Origin: Deltaproteobacteria bacterium
GTDB taxonomy: Bacteria; Myxococcota_A; UBA9160; UBA4427
Length of the DNA: 64,000 nucleotides
Direction: 5' to 3'
NCBI GenBank assembly: GCA_016713665.1
Contig: JADJOR010000008.1
Location: 62,001-126,000 of the forward strand
Each line of letters begins with the position of its first letter. The first letter of the stretch is position 1. Shown piece after piece: positions 44,056 to 52,602 of this stretch. Below the pieces are notes generated by a model. It saw only the letters and a program-made list of their open reading frames with translations. It was not told where the DNA came from and ran no database searches. Both the position numbers and the translations under genes were made by a program.

Positions 44056-46581
44056 CTACCGCGACACCGTCGCGAACGCATGCGTGCCGAACGCGGGCAA
44101 CGAGACCTGGATCGACGTGACCGCCACCTCGAGGGTATTCGCGCCGGCGCCGAGGGCCCCCACGACTTTCGCGTCGAGCGCGATCGAAAAGCAGCCCTCC
44201 GACGAAGAAACGGCGTCGCCCTCGGCCCGCAATCCGCCACGGCCATCGAAGAGGAGCCAGCGCGCCCGCTCGATGTCCGCGCTCGCATAGGCCTGGCCGC
44301 GGAACGTGACGCACAGATCGAAGCGCGGAGTCTCCCCCTGCCGCACGATCATCGGGCCATCGAGGTCGACGACCGGGATCCGCGGCTCGTCGAATCTCAG
44401 CCATTTGTCCGCACGATCCGGAAATTCCTCGAAGCGCCGGAGCACGATGCTGCGCTCGGTCGGATTCGCGGCATGGAGATAGAATGGGCCGTTGTCGACC
44501 CAGTAATGCCCACGCAGGTCGACCCAGCGCGCGAGTGCGGCATAGCGCTCCTCCACCTCGCCGGGCCGAAGCAACGAGCCGATCGTGGGGGCGTAGGGCA
44601 CGAAGCCCGACTTCGTGGCCTCCGCGCGGTGCCGATCGAGGATCGCAAGGCTCGGGCCCGCGACGAAGCTCATCCAATCGACCTTGGCCTGATCCGCCTT
44701 CGCCGACGAGAAGGCGAGCTCGCCCTGCTCCTCGGCGCGCATCCCGAGCGCGAGCGTATGCCAGGGAGCGAGCCCCGGCGTGCGCGTGGCGACCATCGTC
44801 TCGGCATCGGGATAGACCTGGTCGCCGTAGATCTCGACGACGAGCGGCTCCCTCGAGACGATCCGAAGCCCTTTGAAGTGCTGACGGAAGACGTCGAAGA
44901 CGAGCTTGTAGGATGGATCGAAGAGCTTGCTCTCGGGATCGCCTCGATCGAATCCGAGGATCCACGGCACGAGCATGTCGGCGAGGGAGAAACGGGAGCC
45001 GTCGTGCCATTTCCTGTCGAGGAACCCGTCCACGAATCGGACCCGGACGCGGGCGCGGGTCGTGAGCCCGTCGGGATGCTGCTCGCCGACGGTGATCCAG
45101 CGCGACAAGGAGCCGCTCCAGCCGATCCATGTGTCGGGCGGCACACGAACCTCTGGGACGCGCTCGACCGTGAGCCAATCGTAGGTCGACACGACCGGGA
45201 CGTCGTCCTTGACGGTCACCTCGGCCCCGACGATTTGCTGGGGCCAGAAGAGGCCCGTGTACGGATCCGGCAGGAGCGGCGCGTCGGTCAGACCGCGCAT
45301 GATCATCCGGTCGAAGATCCAATTGCTGCCCGCGACGGGATTCCAGGGCTCGGCGAGAAGCGCCGGCAGACCGACCACGACGGACCCGCCGATCCGGTCC
45401 ACATAACGCAACGTATAGGCCCAGAGCGACGAGCCTCCGAACCCCCCTGCGAGATCCGACGTGAGCTGGACGTCGGCTGCACGCGGTTGGATGCTGATGA
45501 CGTCCACCAGCCAGACCCGAACCGAATCCGACATGGCCAGCTCGAGACAGCGACTCATCATCCGTTGCCGCTCGGCGAGCGTCGCGAAGTCGGCTTTCTG
45601 CAAGCGTTCCGCCAGGGTCTGCAGCTCAGGAACTGGAGCGTAGGCTTGCCAGAGCGGTTCGGGGCGGCCGAGCGGCGTATAGTAGTAGGCGAAGTTTTCG
45701 GAGAGATCGCGCTGGATCATGGTGGAGACCCAACCGCCCGTATAGATGTGCCAGCGCCCGTCGGCGGGGTCGCCGGCGATCCAGATGCGCGAGGCCTCGT
45801 CGGCCGCGCGATAGAGCCGCTCGACGACGAATCCCTCGGTTTCGAGCAGATTGCTCACGTAGTCGCCGATCCGGCGGCGTTGATCGTCGGTTCGGATGAG
45901 CACGCTGATCCGCACCGGCTTCCCGTCGTGGACCCACACACCGTCGGCTCGACGAGCCCCGAGGCGTTCCATCTCGGCCGAGATGACCGATCGCGCGCGC
46001 TCCGGATCATGCGAATAACGAAGCTCGAGCGCTCGGGACACGTCGGCGAGCCGCGCATAATCCGGGAAGCCCGTGTTGATCGGGAGCGTACGCGGCACGG
46101 CGAGCCCCCCGTAGAGCTCCTCCGCGACGTATCGCCGGTCGACGAGCCAGTTGAGCGCTTCGCGCAGGGCGGGCACGTGGAACGGATTGACGCGTCCGTC
46201 TTTGAACCTCGGCCCGACGGGATTGAGCGTGAGCTCGGCGGAAGAGCCGAAGGCCTTCGAATAACCGATCTTCGACGACTCCCGAAGGCGCCGAAAGACC
46301 GTGGCGTTGCTGATGCCCTGGGCAAAGAGCTGATGGGTCCCGGTCTCGATGAGGTTGGCGACCTTGCCGAGATCCGCCTCCTGGGCAAAGACGACCTGAT
46401 CGACGAGGGCGCCTCGTCGATCGCCCACCTCGCCCGGTCGACTCGAGGCGGGACCGGCCGCGGTCTGCCCCGGCGCGGAAGCGACGCTCGTCGCGTCCCC
46501 CGGAATCAGCCTCGATCCGATCAGGGCCGCGACCGCCACGCCGAAGAGTGCGACCGCAATGCCCCCCTTCCCCCTCCTCAC
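44056..46581 (-). CDS. Large SBP_bac_5-type solute-binding protein
   Basis: 841 residues, far above the usual 500-600 for DppA/OppA. After a signal peptide (about 1-29) come extracellular solute-binding family 5 elements: ALREALNWLVDRRYVAEELYG, the substrate region VRFVDGFLDRKWHDGSRFSLAD and SREPLVVEIYGDQ, then AKVDWMSFVAGPSLAIL. The C-terminal part has a beta-sandwich domain (IPVVDLDGPMIVRQGE to ITSIQVSLPAFGTHAFATV). The start is GTG, overlapping the lolB-like stop (GTGA), so it may be co-translated with that gene, which is odd. It is inferred to feed the two permeases just downstream. The ligand is unknown. Confidence 0.85.
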   Translation of the reverse strand: MRRGKGGIAVALFGVAVAALIGSRLIPGDATSVASAPGQTAAGPASSRPGEVGDRRGALVDQVVFAQEADLGKVANLIETGTHQLFAQGISNATVFRRLRESSKIGYSKAFGSSAELTLNPVGPRFKDGRVNPFHVPALREALNWLVDRRYVAEELYGGLAVPRTLPINTGFPDYARLADVSRALELRYSHDPERARSVISAEMERLGARRADGVWVHDGKPVRISVLIRTDDQRRRIGDYVSNLLETEGFVVERLYRAADEASRIWIAGDPADGRWHIYTGGWVSTMIQRDLSENFAYYYTPLGRPEPLWQAYAPVPELQTLAERLQKADFATLAERQRMMSRCLELAMSDSVRVWLVDVISIQPRAADVQLTSDLAGGFGGSSLWAYTLRYVDRIGGSVVVGLPALLAEPWNPVAGSNWIFDRMIMRGLTDAPLLPDPYTGLFWPQQIVGAEVTVKDDVPVVSTYDWLTVERVPEVRVPPDTWIGWSGSLSRWITVGEQHPDGLTTRARVRVRFVDGFLDRKWHDGSRFSLADMLVPWILGFDRGDPESKLFDPSYKLVFDVFRQHFKGLRIVSREPLVVEIYGDQVYPDAETMVATRTPGLAPWHTLALGMRAEEQGELAFSSAKADQAKVDWMSFVAGPSLAILDRHRAEATKSGFVPYAPTIGSLLRPGEVEERYAALARWVDLRGHYWVDNGPFYLHAANPTERSIVLRRFEEFPDRADKWLRFDEPRIPVVDLDGPMIVRQGETPRFDLCVTFRGQAYASADIERARWLLFDGRGGLRAEGDAVSSSEGCFSIALDAKVVGALGAGANTLEVAVTSIQVSLPAFGTHAFATVSR

Positions 46582-47561
46582 CAGCGCGTCCCCCTCTCCG
46601 GCAATCGGAACATCCGATCGGCAACTTCACCGCCCAGCATGACGCGCTTCCAGGCAAAGCGCGCCTCCGAGCCGACGGCCGGCGACTCGATCGTGACGAC
46701 GCGCGGGAAGTCGGTGCGATCGGCCCCCTCGCCGAGGGCTTCGTACTCCTCGAAGCGAGCGCGGTAGCGGAGCGTGCCCTCGGCCAGGAACGCGCGCAGC
46801 TCGACGAGCCGCCCGTCCCGGTCGAAGACGAAGGCGTCGCCCCCCTCGGAGAGCGCCCCCGCCTCGGCGAAGCAGGCGGCGTCGCGCCAGCCCTGCTCGG
46901 GATCGGCGGGGCAGTCGGGGCGGCGATGGGACCTTCCAGAGGTGTGGCCGGAGGTGTGGCCCGGGGTGAAGCCGATGCCGATCCGATCGCCCTCTTCCTG
47001 CCAGACGGCGGCGCGCGCGCCGAAGGGCCGGGGCCGCGGCGCGCCCAGCAGGAGCTCGACCGCTTCGGGAATCCCGACGTCGACCTTCGCGAGCTCCCAG
47101 AGCAGGCCGGGCGTCACCGCGCCGTGCTCCATCTCCCCGTTCGACGCGTCGTAGAACCCATAGCGGTCGCCGTCGGCGACGAGCACCGCGGCGAGCTGCT
47201 CGAAGAGCCCGACGACCTCGAAGCGCAGCCGCGCAGGGCGGGCGACGACGACGTTCTGGGGTCGGTTCAGCTTGAAGTCGGGGCCCGAGAGGACGACGCG
47301 GGCCGAGCCGCGCAGAACGTCGCGGGTCGCCGTGCGGGCGAGGTAGTCGTCGAGCAGGCGGCTCGCCCGTCCGTCGTCGACGGCGAGCGGCGCGCCGCGC
47401 AGGAAGCCCGGCGGCGGCACCGTCCGGCAGCCCGCGGCGAAGAGCGCGAGCGCGGCGAGCAGCGCGAGCAGGACGATCGGTGAGCCGCCGGTCGCGCCGA
47501 ATGGAGCGACGCTCGGGATCGGACGCGTAAGGCTCGCCGACGGGACTCGCCTGCCGATCAC
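46578..47561 (-). CDS. LolB-like outer-membrane lipoprotein
   Basis: 327 residues. A signal peptide with lipobox FAAGC (Cys about residue 45) is followed by the LolB-type half-barrel region: RLLDDYLARTATRDVLRGSAR, PARLRFEVVGLFEQLAAVLV, DGDRYGFYDASNGEMEHG. A GHTSGHTSG insert and an acidic loop follow, then the C-terminal strands. LolB normally receives lipoproteins from LolA at the outer membrane; it is much longer than E. coli LolB (about 200), so the assignment is by pattern. The start is GTG, overlapping the TPR gene's stop (GTGA). Confidence 0.75.
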   Translation of the reverse strand: MIGRRVPSASLTRPIPSVAPFGATGGSPIVLLALLAALALFAAGCRTVPPPGFLRGAPLAVDDGRASRLLDDYLARTATRDVLRGSARVVLSGPDFKLNRPQNVVVARPARLRFEVVGLFEQLAAVLVADGDRYGFYDASNGEMEHGAVTPGLLWELAKVDVGIPEAVELLLGAPRPRPFGARAAVWQEEGDRIGIGFTPGHTSGHTSGRSHRRPDCPADPEQGWRDAACFAEAGALSEGGDAFVFDRDGRLVELRAFLAEGTLRYRARFEEYEALGEGADRTDFPRVVTIESPAVGSEARFAWKRVMLGGEVADRMFRLPERGTRW

Positions 47562-49348
47562 TTCACCCCGTCCGGCCGGGGCTTGCGGCCGAGATCGCGA
47601 CGCAGCCGATCGATCTTCTCGAGCAGGTTCGGCTGCTCTTCCTCGCGCATCTCGAGCCCGACGGCCTCTTCGTAGTAGTCGAGGGCCCGCGCCTTCTCGC
47701 CCCGCAGCAGATGGACGTCGCCGAGATGCTCGGAGACGACCGGATCGCCCCCCGTCAGCTCGACCGCATGCAGCAGCTGCTTGCGCGCCCGCTCGAGCAG
47801 CGCGAGGGCTTCGTCCTTGCGCGCGTTCTTGAAATGCATCTCGGCCATCTTGTAGTAGACCCAGCCGAGGCTGTCCGTGATGTATCCGTCGCCGGGGGAG
47901 AGCGCGAGCGCGCGCTGGATCAACGTCTCCGCCTCGTCGAGGTTCTCGCCCCGCTCGGCCCAGGAATAACCGATGAAGTTGAGCGCGGCGGCGTTCTTCG
48001 GGTCGAGCTCGAGGACCTTCTGCATGTAGGCGAGCGAAGCGTCGGTCTGCTTGCGGCTCCCCTCGAGCACCCCGAGCTGGTAGTAGACCTCGACGTCGCT
48101 CTCCGATCCGTCGAGCAGGCTCTCGAGCAAGGCCTTCGCCCCGTCGAAGTCCCCGAGCGCCGCGCGCAGGCCCGCGGCCCGCAGCTCGACGACGCGCACC
48201 GCCTCGCCGGCGCGCAGGCGCTCCATCTCGTCGAGGGCCTCCGCGAGCTTGCCCTGGCTCTCGAGCACGACCGAGATCTGGATCCGCGCCTCGATGTACT
48301 GCGGATCGCCGGGCAGGATCTGCTCGAAGACCTCGAGCGCCCCCGCGTCGTCCCCCGCCGCGCGCCGGATCTGGCCCACCGCGATCGCGAGCTCCGAATC
48401 CCCCGGCTCGCGCCGCATGACCTGCTCGAGGCGCTTCGCCGCCGCCTCGTAGCGCCCCGCCGCGAACTCGAGCGACGCGAGCCTGCGCAACGAGTTCAGG
48501 TCCTCGGGATAGACCTCGACGATGCGCGTGTAGGTCGCGATCGCGGCGTTCGCGTCGTTCATGTCGATCTGGGCCTGGCCCATGCGCTGGAGCACGCCGT
48601 AGTGGTTCGGGTGCTTCTCGAGCAGCTCGCGGTAGATCGCGATCTCCCCCGGCCGATTGCCGCGGGTGTGCTCGATCTGGGCCAGGCGCATGTAGAGGAG
48701 GAAATGGCCGGGGAATTCCGCGAGCCCGTCCCGGATGACCTTCTCGGCCTCCGCGTATTCCTTCTTCTGCTCGAGCACCGTCACGAGCCCGAGACGCCCG
48801 CGCAGCTGGTCGGGCTCGAGGACCATCAGCTTGCGCGCCAGCGCCTCGGCCTCGACGAAGTCCTGGCGCTCGAGGGCGACCTGGTGGAGCGCAAAGGCCG
48901 AGTCCGCATCGAGCGGCTCGCCGTCGGCGTCGCGCAGCACGCGATCGAGCCCCTCGAAATCGCGGCGCAGGTTGTAGAGCCGGCCCAGGAAGAGCCGGAT
49001 CCGGGTCGAGCTCGGATCGAGCTCGAGGGCGCGCTCCGCCTCGCGGACCGCGCCGTCCACGTCGTCGAGCTGCCAGGACAGGCGCGCCAGCCGCTCGTGG
49101 AGCACCGCGACCCCGGGATCCTTCCCGACGGCCCGGGCATAGGCATCCCGCGCCTCCTCGAAGCGGCCTTCGGCCTGGGCGAGCTCGGCGACGAGCACGT
49201 CGTATTCGGCGGGGGACTCGGGACGTTCGATGCGAAGGGGGGCCCCGGCGACCTCTTGCGAGGGGCCGGGGCCGGTCGACGCACACCCGGCGAGCGCCAC
49301 GACGCCGAAGAGCAGCGCGATCGGGCGCGGGGTCGAGCGTTCTCGCAT
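47558..49348 (-). CDS. TPR lipoprotein
   Basis: 596 residues. A short signal ends in lipobox ALAGC (residue about 22). The rest is roughly fourteen TPR units with the usual Trp/Leu/Gly/Tyr/Ala pattern (for example LARLSWQLDDVDGAVREAERAL, split; QLGVLEGSRKQTDASLAYMQ; NFIGYSWAERGENLDEAETL). Such proteins act as outer-membrane assembly scaffolds, often with an N-acetylglucosamine- or pilus-related partner. The ATG at 49348 directly follows an in-frame TTG. It is first of the TPR-lolB-SBP run. Confidence 0.88.
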   Translation of the reverse strand: MRERSTPRPIALLFGVVALAGCASTGPGPSQEVAGAPLRIERPESPAEYDVLVAELAQAEGRFEEARDAYARAVGKDPGVAVLHERLARLSWQLDDVDGAVREAERALELDPSSTRIRLFLGRLYNLRRDFEGLDRVLRDADGEPLDADSAFALHQVALERQDFVEAEALARKLMVLEPDQLRGRLGLVTVLEQKKEYAEAEKVIRDGLAEFPGHFLLYMRLAQIEHTRGNRPGEIAIYRELLEKHPNHYGVLQRMGQAQIDMNDANAAIATYTRIVEVYPEDLNSLRRLASLEFAAGRYEAAAKRLEQVMRREPGDSELAIAVGQIRRAAGDDAGALEVFEQILPGDPQYIEARIQISVVLESQGKLAEALDEMERLRAGEAVRVVELRAAGLRAALGDFDGAKALLESLLDGSESDVEVYYQLGVLEGSRKQTDASLAYMQKVLELDPKNAAALNFIGYSWAERGENLDEAETLIQRALALSPGDGYITDSLGWVYYKMAEMHFKNARKDEALALLERARKQLLHAVELTGGDPVVSEHLGDVHLLRGEKARALDYYEEAVGLEMREEEQPNLLEKIDRLRRDLGRKPRPDGVK

Positions 49349-49370
49349 CAAGGCGGGCTGCCTCGCTCGA

Positions 49371-49979
49371 TCAGCCGAGGTAGCCGTTCTTCTGCAGGAA
49401 GGCGATCAGCTTCTCGACACTCTGGTCCACGGTCTGACCGTTCGTATCGAGGATGACCTCGGCCTTCAGCGGCTCTTCATAGGGCGCCGAGATGCCGGTG
49501 AAGTCCTTGATCTCGCCGGCGCGGGCCTTCTTGTAGAGGCCCTTCACGTCGCGGCTCTCGCAGGTGTCGACCGAGGCCTGCACCCACGCCTCGATGAAGT
49601 CCCCCTCGCCCATGATCTTGCGGACGGCGTCGCGGTCGGCGCGGTAGGGCGAGATGAAGGAGGTGAAGACGATGATGCCGGCGTCGGTGAAGAGCTTCGA
49701 GACCTCGCCGATGCGGCGGATGTTCTCGGTCCGGTCGGCAGGGGAGAACCCGAGGTTCGCGTTCAGGCCGTGGCGGATGTTGTCGCCGTCGAGGATGTAC
49801 GTCAGCCGACCCTTCTTCGCGAGCGCCTTCTCGGCGGCGACGGCGATCGTCGACTTGCCCGAGCCGGAGAGGCCGGTGAGCCAGAGGGTGCAGCCGCGCT
49901 GGCCGAGCAGCTTCTCGCGGTCCTGGCGGCTGACCTGGCCCGCGTGCCAGGTGATGTTGGTCGACTTCGATTCGCTCAC
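49371..49979 (-). CDS. cysC: Adenylylsulfate (APS) kinase
   Basis: 202 residues. The P-loop GLSGSGKST lies at 36-44 and the APS-site elements follow: LDGDNIRHGLNANLGFSPADR, TENIRRIGEVSKLFTDAG, FTSFISPYRADRDAVR. It phosphorylates adenylylsulfate to PAPS. It is a stand-alone CysC, not fused to CysN. The start is GTG with GAGG upstream. No sulfate adenylyltransferase lies nearby, so PAPS could serve sulfotransfer or assimilation. Confidence 0.95.
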   Translation of the reverse strand: MSESKSTNITWHAGQVSRQDREKLLGQRGCTLWLTGLSGSGKSTIAVAAEKALAKKGRLTYILDGDNIRHGLNANLGFSPADRTENIRRIGEVSKLFTDAGIIVFTSFISPYRADRDAVRKIMGEGDFIEAWVQASVDTCESRDVKGLYKKARAGEIKDFTGISAPYEEPLKAEVILDTNGQTVDQSVEKLIAFLQKNGYLG

Positions 49980-50113
49980 GGAGGGATCCTCGCTTGACTG
50001 GGGTTGAACAGGCGGGGCGCACTATAGCCAGACCCGCCCGGACCCGCCGGTGGCCCCGGCGAGGGCCCGCAACCTGCCGAGAAGCGTCCGAGCCCCGCCC
50101 GAGCCGCGTCGCT

Positions 50114-51295
50114 TCAGGCCGCAGACGACTGCAGGGCGATCGCGGCGACGACGCTCGCGACGGCCTTCCCGACATGATCGTGTGTCGTTCCGCGCCCGAG
50201 GCCGAAACGGAGGGAGGCGCGCGCGAGGGCCGGGGAGCGGCCGAGGGCCAGCAGGACCGGGCTCGGCTCGGGCAGGGCCGAGCTGCAGGCCGAGCCCGAC
50301 GAGACCGCGATGCCCTGCAGATCGGCGATCAACCGGTCACCGTCGACGTCCGTGAACGAGACGTTCAGGTTCCCGGGCAGGCGCGCGTCGCGGGGGCCGT
50401 TCAGGAGCACGCGTCCGGGCAGGGCCGCCGCGAGCTCGGCGTGCAGGCGGTCGCGCAGCGCGGCCAGCCGCGTGGCCTCCGCCTCGCGCTCGGCCAGGCA
50501 GAGCTCGAGGGCCCGGGCGAGGCCGACGATCGACGCGACCGGGAGCGTCCCGGAGCGCAGGCCGCCCTCGTGACCGCCGCCGTACTGCCGCGGCTCGAGG
50601 CGGAGCCGCGGCCGACCGTGCTTGCGCACGACGAGCAGCCCGATCCCCTTCGGCCCGTAGAGCTTGTGGCCGGTGAGCGAGAGCAGATCGATCCCGTCGC
50701 GCGCGGTCGCGAGCTCGAGCTTGCCCGCGGCCTGCGCCGCATCGCAGTGGAACGCGACGCCCCGCTCGCGGCAGAGCGCGGCGATTTCGCGGATCGGCTG
50801 GACGGCGCCGATCTCGTTGTTCGCCGCCATCACGCTGACGAGCAGGGTCTCGTCGCGGAGCGCGCGGGCGATGGCGTCGGGGGACACGAAGCCCTCGCCG
50901 TCGACCTCGAGCACGTCGAGGGCGAGGCCGCGGCGCGCGAGCGCGCGGAACGGGTCGAGGACGGAGGGATGCTCGGTCGCGACGGTGATCCCGTGGCGGC
51001 GGCCCGGCTCGGCTTCGAAGAGGCCCAGGATCGCGAGGTTGTTGCTCTCGGTGGCCCCGCTCGTGAAGACGATCTCGGCGGGGTCCCGGGCGCCGAGCAG
51101 ATCGGCGAGGCGCTCCCGGGCATGTTCGACCGCGGCCTCGGCGCGCCAGCCGTAGGCGTGGGTCCGGCTCGCCGCGTTGCCGAACTCCTCGCGCAGATAC
51201 GGGAGCATCGCCTCGAGCACGCGCTCGTCGAGGGGCGTGGTCGCGTGGTGGTCGAGATAGACGGGCGCGCTCCGCGAGGCCGCCTCAGGCGGCAA
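50114..51295 (-). CDS. iscS: Cysteine desulfurase (IscS/NifS family)
   Basis: 393 residues, PLP-dependent. YLDHHATTPLD starts the family fold. The PLP Lys lies in SLTGHKLYGPKG and the active Cys in SSGSACSSA. ATEHPSVLDP and HCDAAQAAGK carry PLP-binding residues. It delivers sulfur for Fe-S clusters, tRNA or molybdopterin. The only usable start is a TTG overlapping the iscA stop, so the start is uncertain. It follows the A-type carrier on the same strand, pointing to a small Fe-S unit. Confidence 0.93.
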   Translation of the reverse strand: MPPEAASRSAPVYLDHHATTPLDERVLEAMLPYLREEFGNAASRTHAYGWRAEAAVEHARERLADLLGARDPAEIVFTSGATESNNLAILGLFEAEPGRRHGITVATEHPSVLDPFRALARRGLALDVLEVDGEGFVSPDAIARALRDETLLVSVMAANNEIGAVQPIREIAALCRERGVAFHCDAAQAAGKLELATARDGIDLLSLTGHKLYGPKGIGLLVVRKHGRPRLRLEPRQYGGGHEGGLRSGTLPVASIVGLARALELCLAEREAEATRLAALRDRLHAELAAALPGRVLLNGPRDARLPGNLNVSFTDVDGDRLIADLQGIAVSSGSACSSALPEPSPVLLALGRSPALARASLRFGLGRGTTHDHVGKAVASVVAAIALQSSAA

Positions 51296-51611
51296 ACGAC
51301 TGGCCGCAGCCGCAGGTATTCGACGCGTTGGGATTCTGGATCTTGAAGCCCGATTCCTGGAGCGTGTCGATGAAGTCGAGGCGCGCGCCGACCAGGTAGA
51401 GGGCGCTCTTCTCGTCGACGATCACCTTCACGCCGTCGACCTCGATCGCGTGGTCGATCTCGCGCACGATGTCGTCGAAGGAGAGCTGGTATTGCAGGCC
51501 GCTGCAGCCGCCGCCGACGACCTTCATGCGCAGCCCGTGGCTCGCGAGCTTGCCGTCCTCTTCGAGGAGCGATCGGATGCGCACGGCCGCTTCTTTCGTG
51601 ACTTCGATCAT
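51285..51611 (-). CDS. erpA: A-type Fe-S carrier (IscA/ErpA family)
   Basis: A 108-residue protein with the three conserved Cys: GGGCSGLQY and CGCGQSF near the C-terminus. It binds and transfers Fe-S clusters. The ATG at 51611 has GGGAGG upstream; the longer upstream reading lacks conservation. It pairs with the cysteine desulfurase, whose start overlaps its stop. The promoter region carries periodic palindromes. IscA and ErpA cannot be told apart with certainty. Confidence 0.93.
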   Translation of the reverse strand: MIEVTKEAAVRIRSLLEEDGKLASHGLRMKVVGGGCSGLQYQLSFDDIVREIDHAIEVDGVKVIVDEKSALYLVGARLDFIDTLQESGFKIQNPNASNTCGCGQSFAA

Positions 51612-51636
51612 GACGTGACCTCCCTGTCGGAACGGG

Positions 51637-51683
51637 TCGATCGGTCGATCCGATCGGATGGACCGATCGGCATGGGCGATCCG
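51637..51683. repeat. 13-bp periodic CCGATCGG palindromes upstream of erpA
   Basis: TCGATCGG (51637), CCGATCGG (51650), CCGATCGG (51663) and the imperfect GCGATCCG (51676) start exactly 13 bases apart. The core is self-complementary. They lie 26-72 bases upstream of the erpA ATG, where an operator or promoter would be. The regulator is not identified; this is only a pattern. Confidence 0.6.
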
Positions 51684-51732
51684 GGATCGGGCAGGAAAAA
51701 GCCGGTGGCCGGACGTGCCCGAGAGCCGGACC

Positions 51733-52602
51733 TTAGCAGCTCGGCCCCGCGGCTTCTCCCGCCCCGGCACCTTCCCCATCGCCGGCCCCACCGCCGACCT
51801 CACCGCCGGCTCCACCGCCGGCCCCGCCGCCTGCCCCGGCTTCCGCCCCATCGGTCGCGCGCGGCGAGAGCCACAGGAAGATCTCGCGGTTGCCCTTGGG
51901 GCCGGGGACCTGGCTGTCGACGCGCCCCCGCTCGAGGCGCCCGAGCGCCCGCGCCGCCCGGGCGATCCGATCCGCCGCCCCGGTCCGCAGCCCGTCGTCG
52001 CGGACGACCCCGCCCTTCCCGACCTGCTCCCGCCCGACCTCGAACTGGGGCTTCACGAGCAGCAGCAGGACCGCAGCCGGCGCGCAGGCGTCGATCGCCG
52101 GCAGCACGAGCTCGAGCGAGATGAAGGAGACGTCGACGACGACGAGCTCGAAGCGATCGGCGAAATCCGTCGGCACGAGATGGCGGGCGTTCACGCCTTC
52201 CCGGACCTCGACCCGGGGATCGAGGCGCAGGCGCGAGTGCATCTGGCTGTGGCCGACGTCGACGGCGACGACGCGGGCGGCGCCGCGCTTCAGCAGGCAG
52301 TCGGTGAAGCCGCCGGTCGAGGCGCCCACGTCGAGACAGACGAATCCGCCGGGATCGAGGCCGAGGTCGTCGAGGGCCGCCGCGAGCTTCTCGCCGCCGC
52401 GGGACACGAAGGGCCGCGGCCCGCCCTTGAGCCGCACCGGCTTCTCCGCCGCGACCCGCGTCCCCGGCTTGTCGGAGACCGCGTCGTCGACGAGCACACG
52501 GCCCGCGAGGATCAGCGCCTGCGCAGCGCTCCGGCTCTCGGCGAGCCCCTCGCGCACGACCCGTTCGTCGAGGCGCTCGGGCTTCTCGCCGCGGGGACTC
52601 AA
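51733..52602 (-). CDS. tlyA: TlyA-family rRNA 2'-O-methyltransferase
   Basis: 289 residues. An N-terminal S4 RNA-binding domain (ERLDERVVREGLAESRSAAQ) precedes a FtsJ-type SAM methyltransferase: CLDVGASTGGFTDCLL, VVAVDVGHSQMH, LVVVDVSFISLELVLP and LVKPQFEVGREQVGKGGVVRD. TlyA 2'-O-methylates 16S and 23S rRNA; members are also annotated as hemolysins. A Gly/Ala-rich tail of about 38 residues follows the domain and is not conserved. The start is TTG, overlapping the dxs stop (TTGA). Confidence 0.92.
   Translation of the reverse strand: MSPRGEKPERLDERVVREGLAESRSAAQALILAGRVLVDDAVSDKPGTRVAAEKPVRLKGGPRPFVSRGGEKLAAALDDLGLDPGGFVCLDVGASTGGFTDCLLKRGAARVVAVDVGHSQMHSRLRLDPRVEVREGVNARHLVPTDFADRFELVVVDVSFISLELVLPAIDACAPAAVLLLLVKPQFEVGREQVGKGGVVRDDGLRTGAADRIARAARALGRLERGRVDSQVPGPKGNREIFLWLSPRATDGAEAGAGGGAGGGAGGEVGGGAGDGEGAGAGEAAGPSC

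Noticed and set aside
39500..46581. Insertion sequence or island borders around the ABC cluster
   Set aside because: No transposase, no direct repeats and close overlap with lolB; any transfer is left as a question only.
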